From Dermanyssus gallinae (lineage: Eukaryota; Arthropoda; Arachnida; Mesostigmata; Dermanyssidae): DNA of 64,000 nt. The DNA lies in contig QVRM01002377.1 of assembly GCA_003439945.1 (NCBI GenBank), positions 758,501-822,500 on the forward strand, in the 5' to 3' direction. A model generated the notes under the pieces. The model was not told the origin of the DNA. It made no database searches and worked only from the letters and a program-made list of their open reading frames with translations. The position numbers and the translations under genes are program-made. Below are positions 57,551 through 64,000 of the stretch, one piece after another. How positions within the stretch are numbered: position 1 is the first letter of the stretch; the number at the start of each line of letters is the position of its first letter.

Positions 57551-58487
57551 CAGAAGAAGACGAGCGCCAACCACCTACGGCGCCAACCCCCCTCTCCGTG
57601 GCTCCCGGGGATTACTCCCGCCAGGAGTAGTAGACTCGCCGCTTCCCTGACTGTTTGATGAGATGCGCAAGCAGTTCCCAGTCAGGTCGGGGGACGGGGG
57701 CACGACTGGTTTTTAGTGGGTTGGAGCCCCACACTACCGGCCCACTCTTGCAGGGAGCTTCCACGCTGTAGTGACCGCTTCTGCAACCGCATTTTCCAGT
57801 TAGTTTTCTAAAAATCAGTAGTTGTAATAATAATAATAACAATAATAAAACCGAACACCGTTGTTCCCATAAAGAAGCGTTGATAGTCTTTCTCTATTCT
57901 ACTTTCTCATTCGTGCTCTCTCTCTTAAGTAGGTTAATGACCTGAGGGGCGGTGAAGGCGTTGTCGCAGGCTAATCTCCACAGCCGGAGTCTACGGGACA
58001 CACCGAAAAAGCCGGCCTGCTGTGGCCGTCGGCGAGCCTCGTCGACGACGACGACAACGACGACATTTGAGCGTATGCGCCAACGATAGCGCTGACAAAC
58101 GACTACATCCATCTATCCTGCGTTCTCCTGTTAGGCGAGTACGATGATGAAAGTAGCAGCGGCCGCACCACCCGCCGCATCAGGAGTAGCATCAGGAGCA
58201 GCAGCAGAAACAACAACAACAGCAGCAGCAGCAGCAGAAACAGCGAGTTGGTGCGTCAAGAACAACGTAGGCTAGGTTTCGTCTTAGCTAACGATGGAAT
58301 GCCGGTAATTTTCGTCGTCTTAATGACAGCCTCTACAAGTGCCATTACAACTACGGCGACGACTACTGGTGCTTCATGCTCTCCTCCTCGTACTGGTTAG
58401 ACTGGTACCGGTGTGATCCTACTACTGGTACATGCGCGTTCACTGGTACCTTGTACGACGAGGTTGCTCCATCCTTTTATGTATACG

Positions 58488-58516
<29 letters not shown>
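58488..58516. repeat. (TA)n microsatellite
   Basis: A TA tract after TGTATACG. Confidence 0.9.
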
Positions 58517-58518
<2 letters not shown>

Positions 58519-59091
58519 TGGGCCTGGTAGTAGCACATGCGCTCTTTCTGCCGCTCCTAGATAGCAGCTCTAGTCCGTACTGTAGTTGTCCCATGCTGCC
58601 ACATATACATAGTTAGGTGACCAGGCTAGAACAAGAATCATCTTCTTGCATCTTATCTATCTTGCATCCTGGCCCAACCATTTGGTCCGAAGGCAGCGAC
58701 GACGTCGGAGGCGGCATCGCTGTTGCTGCTGTTGCCGTTACAAGGCCACGGCCGCCAGCCAGCCAGCCAGCCGGCCTCAAGTGCAGGCCGCTTCATCCGA
58801 CCCATCATTTGACGCGTAATCGCGTAACTTCGTTCGTGGTACTGTGGCGGCGGTGGTGGTGGTGGTGGTTAAGTAACATCGAAACGCGCAGACGAGGCAT
58901 TTGCTTTTTTGCTTGTCCGCGTATCTTTCTGTCTGTTTGTCTGTCTGCATGCCTTCCTGTCTGCCGGGGAATGTTGTCGTCGTCGTCGTCGTCGTCAACC
59001 AAAGACAGATAATAAACGAGCCCCCAAACAGCGTGGCCTAACGCAGCCCAACAGCGTATATGACCGGTTATGTTGTCAGCATGTGACAGGT

Positions 59092-59108
59092 CGCCGTCGT
59101 CGTCGTCG

Positions 59109-59145
<37 letters not shown>

Positions 59146-59150
59146 CCGTC
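59092..59150. repeat. (GTC)n(GTT)n array
   Basis: GTC triplets pass into about 14 GTT triplets. Confidence 0.9.
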
Positions 59151-59897
59151 ATCTGTCCGTCGATGTACCCGCCGGCTGGCATGCTTTGCAGGGCCTGGAG
59201 CCGCCTAGCCGGCCCTTGGCCTCCACTTCTTCATTCTTCTCTCCTCTCATCACGTAATCACCATCACCATCTTCATACCATGGCTTCTTGCTCCTCCTCC
59301 TTTCGCTCCTTGCGCTTCCCCGGACAAGCCAAAGACAAGTCCAGACGATAGGAGCTGCAAAGAGGCTGCTTAACTGTCATGCAGTCTGTTTAGCGTGTCA
59401 CGCACAAGGTCACCGCCATCACCGTTCTTACCGGCCCAGCACCCCCTCGCCTCGCCCCGCCTCTACTCTCTACCGGAAAACAACTGTAGTGACAACGACA
59501 GCAACAACATCACCATCAGTAACAACAACTTCAACAATGACGAGCACAGCTTCAGCAACAACAACAACAACAACGATCACAACTTCGGCACAAGAGCAAC
59601 AACAATCACACATGCATTAACAGAGGCAATAGTAACAACCCTTGTAGTGTGATTGCCCTTGTAGACAGAACTCCGGGCCATTTAGAAAATCTATGTTGCA
59701 CATTTAGAGTCAGTACAGTGTACACGCAATAGGCTACGCATAGTTACGGACAGGATTCCTGTCAGATTAAAGTATGATCCCACACTATTACGGTGTTCTA
59801 CATAGATATAACTAGCATGAAGGCACTAGAAATATGTTTGAGTGAATACCAGCTGACTACTCTCATTCTCCAGCGTTTACAGATCTGAATTTGGTAA

Positions 59898-59939
59898 ACA
59901 GTTGTATGTACAATATAACTGTTTTGTACATACAACTGT
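59898..59939. repeat. perfect 16-bp inverted repeat (hairpin)
   Basis: ACAGTTGTATGTACAA (59898-59913) and its exact reverse complement (59924-59939) are separated by 10 bases. A stem-loop or cruciform is possible; the arms are too short for a typical microRNA precursor. Confidence 0.95.
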
Positions 59940-60194
59940 TGTACACCCTGCAAGATGATGAAATCATGTCCACGGATTTCACCATTAACTATGCCGGTCT
60001 TCTAGGTTTTAGAAACCCAACGAAGACTGCAAATGTCGTCGTTGTGGCGGTTCATGTCCCCTGTATCATCTACTCGATTGTACTGAATCCGTGTCGCTTT
60101 CTCAGCTCCAGCGAGAATACTCATAAACCATTTTTACCATGTTTGTCACACATATTATGTTCGTATTTACATACCCAAACAAAGTGCATTTCAA

Positions 60195-60197
<3 letters not shown>

Positions 60198-60249
<52 letters not shown>
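60198..60249. repeat. (TA)n microsatellite
   Basis: A TA tract bracketed by CATTTCAAATA and ATAACATTTA. Confidence 0.9.
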
Positions 60250-60250
<1 letters not shown>

Positions 60251-60980
60251 CATTTACCTTCCCGAATACATACGCTTAGTTACGCCTGGAAGCGAACAGA
60301 TCATTCTCGAGAGAATCGGGCCATCTTGTCGAAGTCATTCGGTTTCACGTCCAGATCTGTGGGTCAGTTTATGTGGGTGAGAGGGAGGCCGGCGAGGACC
60401 TTTACTAGCGGCAGCACGTGATATATTCGTCCCTTATTCACGTGCATATCGGCCGTGCCATCGTCGCATCGTAGACGGTGCGCTGAAAAGCATTAATCAT
60501 CGAAGTGGCAAAGCAGCTTCTATCAGACTAACTTTCCGTCTTCTTGCCGTATCGGCGGCGCAAATGTCGCTCTCTAGGCACCATCCATTCGTGTGTTTGT
60601 AGGCTGCTCTGGGTGTCCAGCAGCAGCAGCAGCAGCGTGGTGTGCGAGTTGATATGGTTTCCCCATGGGTCACAACGAAAGTCCGTATCGATCGTCGTCA
60701 TCGCCGAATTAAACTCATTAGGTTGTTCATACATTATCCAGCTAGCCAGCCAAAGCCAACACGCGAGTGAGGCGACACGGTCACACGGTACTCGGAGATT
60801 GACCGAACGCGGCCACCATCACCGCAGTGGTGGTCGCAACGGTTGTCCTGTTCATAGCGTCCTACTGCCCTACTGGGATCGTCGGTCGGATCGGACAAGT
60901 TGACCACCCCCGCGCGAGTGATGGTATCTGTTCGCTACGCTCTATCATCATCATAGTCTTCTTCACCATCACGGGTGCTT
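60250..60980. other. no supported gene
   Basis: CAGCAGCAGCAG lies near 60619-60635. Frames here are short and unrecognised. Confidence 0.45.
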
Positions 60981-60985
60981 CGAAG

Positions 60986-61317
60986 CACCCGAAGCGGTCA
61001 ACTTATCCACCTCCGATCCCCATCGACATATGCCCATACCACCTCTCTCTCCCGCCCCGAAGAGCTTGGCAACCGGCAATCCTCAAGCGCCAGTGACACT
61101 GAGGGGTTCGTCTAGCTTGGATACGTATATGCACCCCGCCCCCCCCCCCCCCGCGCTTCCCCCACCGCAAACATTTATGATCATCATTCAGCTATGGATG
61201 GCTGTTGTGTCCAATGAGCCAGCTGGAACGTCGTCCATTCGTTGCTTCACAGCTATCGATCATACAGATTGTCGACGGTTTCGTCATCTACGCCTCCCTA
61301 TGGCACCAGTCTATTAG
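60986..61317 (+). CDS. possible Pro-rich exon, about 110 codons
   Basis: The frame opens at 60922. A possible acceptor (TTCGAAG, AG at 60984-60985) would start the exon with a two-base overhang. The first half reads PEAVNLSTSDPHRHMPIPPL, APKSLATGNPQAPVTLRGSS and a Pro run from a C16 tract (about 61137-61152). That is like a disordered regulatory tail. It stops at 61317. The pyrimidine tract is weak and another plus frame (60827-61096) is open over part of it. Unrecognised. Confidence 0.25.
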
Positions 61318-61417
61318 TAATCACATAGGGAATATGTTTCGTGTATACGACGTTGGACCTCTATGGAGACTGATCTAGGCATACGACGGGACTAGACCGG
61401 CCAATGACAGTGAGCGG

Positions 61418-61699
61418 ATGTTCGCAAAAATACCTGACTTCTACGATCATCAGAGCGCGCGAATATCTTCTAAATACAAGTGTCCAGCACTGAGCGAGCA
61501 CTTTTCTTATCCCATCTTTTTTAACGTCTTGTTGGTGTTATTTTTGTTATGGCGAATTTTATTAATGACTATTTTCAACAATAAAAGATCTATTGTTTTA
61601 AGATTGTTGTATATTATGTATATATCTTCCCAGTTAGTCAAAACGGCTGAGTGCAAATTAAAGTCAAGGCACGTGTTCCACGTAAATCCCAACAAATAA
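61418..61699 (+). CDS. possible small membrane-protein ORF, 93 codons
   Basis: ATG to TAA. A hydrophilic N-terminus is followed by a hydrophobic stretch (PIFFNVLLVLFLLWRILLMT) and a basic C-terminal part. AATAAA overlaps the stop codon. The bases are AT-rich and the hydrophobic residues follow from that, so chance is the main alternative. Confidence 0.18.
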   Translation: MFAKIPDFYDHQSARISSKYKCPALSEHFSYPIFFNVLLVLFLLWRILLMTIFNNKRSIVLRLLYIMYISSQLVKTAECKLKSRHVFHVNPNK

Positions 61700-62270
61700 A
61701 GGGCAAAGTGGTTTTAGGCGATACTACGCAAGGCGGTAACGATGCTCACGCTTAGCCAATTAAGCAAGTGTGATCGCGTTTAGAATGCATTGTCTCGACC
61801 TAAAACAATCTAGCACAGGTTTCGAGTGGGATATGTTAGGCAGTATATTATGAACCTACGGACTTGCCTACAACACCCACCAGCAAAGAATGCAAATACA
61901 GAGATAAAAGACTCCGCCAACAATGTTCTCAATGTATTCAATTTGTTCCAGCCAGAAAGTGGAGAAACAAAGTATGCGTTATATAGCTTAACATAAAAAT
62001 GACTCTTAATACTGCACATGTAACTAGTCATGTAAATTATCCGATTAAGACAAGTACGCATTTTGGTGAAATATTTCCCTGAAAACGATGTAAAGAAAGC
62101 GTACGTAATTGTACTCTCAATCAACGTGACGTCAGGTCGTCAGGTCAAGACCAGGGAATGTTAAATGCAAACATCGGCACAAGTATTTATTTATCCTGAC
62201 CTATGTCTTTACGTTTTGCGTCGTGCAACGCCATGCGCGTTCATCCTAAGTGCTGCCGCAAGTCCAATAA
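61700..62270. other. no gene seen
   Basis: AT-rich. A 104-codon minus frame (61810-62124) is rich in Phe/Tyr/Ile as expected from composition. Confidence 0.45.
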
Positions 62271-62278
62271 CTCTACGC

Positions 62279-62286
62279 TATAAGAA
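62279..62286 (+). promoter_or_regulatory. candidate TATA box
   Basis: TATAAGAA stands in non-repetitive sequence, unlike most TA-rich motifs here. A start site about 30 bases on (near 62310) would leave a leader of roughly 65 bases with a short upstream ORF (ATG 62341, seven codons) before the main ATG at 62377. Confidence 0.3.
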
Positions 62287-62376
62287 GCCGCCTAGGTTAG
62301 CCGTATGCATAGAACTACATTAGCGTTTAATCGGAACAAAATGGACTGCACACTGGTGGCGTCATGAGACACACAA

Positions 62377-62541
62377 ATGACGTCTTACGTGGGGCTAATC
62401 TTCGTTCTGCTGGTAGGCCATGCCACCGGCTCGTCAGCAGCACAAGTAGGAACAGTTATTGCATTTGTTATTGAGGCGACGGGGTGGAAGATGGCGAGAT
62501 GTAAATACAGACAGAGATTGCTCAAGAGCAGACGCGATTAA
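62377..62541 (+). CDS. candidate small secreted protein or signal-peptide first exon
   Basis: ATG (context CACAAATGA, A at -3) to TAA 62539-62541, 54 codons. The N-terminus MTSYVGLIFVLLVGHATGSS then AAQ is a near-ideal signal peptide: short polar start, hydrophobic core, small residues at a likely cleavage site near residues 20-23. Directly after AAQ comes GTAGGA (GT at 62446-62447) in phase 0, a possible donor. The real product may therefore be spliced to a downstream exon instead of reading through to the basic tail (MARCKYRQRLLKSRRD). A TATA box lies about 98 bases upstream. The family is unknown. Confidence 0.35.
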   Translation: MTSYVGLIFVLLVGHATGSSAAQVGTVIAFVIEATGWKMARCKYRQRLLKSRRD

Positions 62542-63163
62542 CCACTGCGACGAATCTTTAGAGGTCAATAATAAGCAGGAGACCAAGAAGATGAACTCTC
62601 TAAATGGCGGCGCCGGCATCTGATCCCCTCGTTCGTCGACGAAGATAAAGCGAATAGCGTGCGCCCGCCACCCAACACAATATCTCGTCTAATTGTAATT
62701 GCATCGTCTACTGGAAAGTTCCAGCAAAAATACGTACTTGTGCTGGAACGTTCGTAATTAAGCAAGCCGTATGCAGCACACCAAAATGAGTCGATAGGTA
62801 AAAGTTTTGGCAACACTCGACTTACAAGTTTTTCCTGACAAGTGGGGCTCGCCTGTCAATCGAGGCTCAATGTGCTTTGTACGGCGTCGAATATACATAC
62901 AGAGGACGCGGCGTTAGAGCCCGAAACGAAACGACTGTCAAAATACCAAACCTGGCCCTGAATATTTGATCGCCGAACTCCGTCCTATTTTGTAAGGGAC
63001 AAAATCCGTTTTGTGCAAATGGCCGAGCTGAATGCGTTCCGAAAAGCAGCATTTTGTTTCTTCTAATTATTTCGAAAGCTGCGTTGGATCCACGGGGTGC
63101 TTAAATGTGTACTGAACTAGTCTACAAAAGTTTATGTGTCGCAGTATCTATTTTATCTGCTAG

Positions 63164-63215
<52 letters not shown>

Positions 63216-63325
63216 AAACGATAACAAGAGCCGAGAAAATTCAAATACGTAGCACATAATAAAATATAAGATATAACAAAATTGAAGAAGCGAAGTATGA
63301 GAATCGTTCAAAATACACTTCTGCA
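62542..63325. other. no supported gene
   Basis: Minus frames 62565-62816 and 62867-63052 are open but unrecognised. A TA tract lies at 63163-63208. Confidence 0.45.
63163..63208. repeat. (TA)n microsatellite
   Basis: A TA tract after GCTAGT. Confidence 0.9.
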
Positions 63326-63326
63326 G

Positions 63327-63742
63327 TGCCTCAGTCAGTTTTGAAGTTCTCCCACATGCGCTCTATTGTGACACTTTTGGAAGATTCTCGTTTTTTCTGC
63401 AGCCGCTTACAGAGCTGCGATCTCGAAACTGTAATTTTTGAAAAACGAACGAACTTAATAACCTCATTAGGGACTCGCCTTCAGCGCGAAGAGAGAGCAC
63501 AACAGTTGATATTTGCTGAAATTCCTCAGACGCAGTTGCTCGGTCGGCAATGGTTAACTGTGTCTATTTACATTCTATTTGAAACGGGTCGGTGGACACC
63601 AAACGTGACGCATGGTGGAACGCGCACTGGATATGTTCAAGCAGCCTGGCACACTGTAACCGGGGGTAGCCGCCACTCTGTTATTCGGCTTAAAGGATCT
63701 TCATCACTTGTTCGAAAGGAGGAGAAACTTCCTTTGATATGA
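63327..63742 (+). CDS. possible exon or ORF, about 138 codons
   Basis: A long ordinary-composition frame after a possible acceptor (CACTTCTGCAG, AG at 63325-63326), ending at TGA 63740-63742. It includes MRSIVTLLEDSRFFCSRLQS, a charged middle part and RWTPNVTHGGTRTGYVQAAW near the C-terminus. It sits about 880 bases downstream of the signal-peptide exon on the same strand. Another acceptor-like TTTTGAAG would give phase 0 and so could join it, but this pairing is only an inference. No family is recognised. Confidence 0.27.
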
Positions 63743-63767
63743 AACCAATGCGACTCTGGAAACTTAA

Positions 63768-64000
63768 ATGCCTAGTTTTCTGCTTGCTATTGATCCGTGG
63801 GACCTGATCTGGACAGGTAACGCATTATTTTGCCTTGCATCTCTATTGCCATTTCCCATCGATACGCATATTTGGGTTTACTTTCTGCTGATGACACAAG
63901 TGCTTGCACTTCTGCTGCTGCTACCATTCGTACTTCAACAAGCAGATTACTCACCGTCTGTTGATGATGTTGTTGTTGCTGCTGCTATTGTTGCCGTTAT
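63768..64000 (+). CDS. open frame running off the right edge, hydrophobic N-terminus
   Basis: ATG at 63768 opens a frame with no stop for the remaining 77 codons. An internal ATG (about 63890) begins MTQVLALLLLLPFVLQQADY, a typical signal-peptide pattern, but the Leu run is encoded by CTG repeats and the end by GTT/GCT repeats. A donor-like CAG|GTAACG lies within it (GT at 63817-63818). The true extent is unknown because it is cut by the window. Confidence 0.2.
   Translation, partial: MPSFLLAIDPWDLIWTGNALFCLASLLPFPIDTHIWVYFLLMTQVLALLLLLPFVLQQADYSPSVDDVVVAAAIVAV

Larger units (their letters stand above)
57550..59650. other. GC-rich, repeat-dense island; no supported gene
   Basis: CAG/CAA arrays lie at 58195-58245, a TA tract at 58488-58516, CAGC-type repeats at 58755-58772, GGT at 58848-58869, GTC at 58975-58996 and GTC/GTT at 59095-59148. 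A Thr-rich plus frame (59288-59620) starts with a hydrophobic Leu run, but it has no ATG and is largely an ACA/CAA repeat. Confidence 0.4.

Noticed and set aside
59288..59620. Signal-peptide plus Thr-rich (mucin-like) ORF
   Set aside because: No in-frame ATG; the Thr part is an ACA/CAA repeat and the Leu part a CTC/CTT run.

Overview
This is a eukaryotic, gene-poor window. It has no operons, no ribosome-binding sites, no rRNA and no intact tRNA. CpG dinucleotides are not depleted: CG-rich triplets such as GAC/CGA and CGG are common, which argues against a methylated vertebrate genome. The mix of decayed R1-like and other LINEs, a mariner relic, dozens of (TA)n tracts and many CAG/CAA/GAC arrays fits an invertebrate, most likely an arthropod. 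A mite or other chelicerate is my guess. Nothing in the sequence names the species.

Layout. 1-1060 holds the only suggestion of an ordinary spliced gene reaching in from the left: two open stretches end in good splice donors and fit each other in phase. 3.07-4.14 kb is a decayed LINE endonuclease region (+). 4.9-6.86, 8.2-9.5, 12.3-13.0, 16.3-17.6, 20.0-21.1, 23.6-25.4, 34.6-36.1, 42.1-42.7, 44.0-47.3 and 57.5-61.3 kb are islands of higher GC full of trinucleotide repeats, the sort of sequence found in first exons, UTRs or promoters. 21.4-22.2 kb looks like a LINE ORF1 relic, and 22.70-22.96 kb is a LINE 3' end (+). 26.20-26.86 kb is an internally deleted mariner (-). 29.44-30.76 kb is a LINE reverse-transcriptase-to-3'-end relic (-), with two unexplained ORFs upstream on the same strand (31.6-32.5 kb). 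41.0 kb has a candidate terminal exon. 43.1-43.4 kb may be the end of a Gypsy-type polyprotein. 51.5-52.3 kb is an R1-like LINE relic (+). 62.28-62.54 kb has the best local candidate for the start of a gene: a TATA box followed by a signal-peptide ORF.

In a window this size, with six frames and moderate GC, dozens of open frames of 80-110 codons are expected by chance. An open frame alone is therefore not called a gene. Only those with splice signals, a plausible start, family motifs or unusual structure are listed, mostly at low confidence. The genes do not form a visible pathway. The dominant biology here is repeat turnover: (TA)n tracts embedded in inverted or direct repeats, and old retroelements carrying frameshifts and stops. 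No new system is demonstrated.
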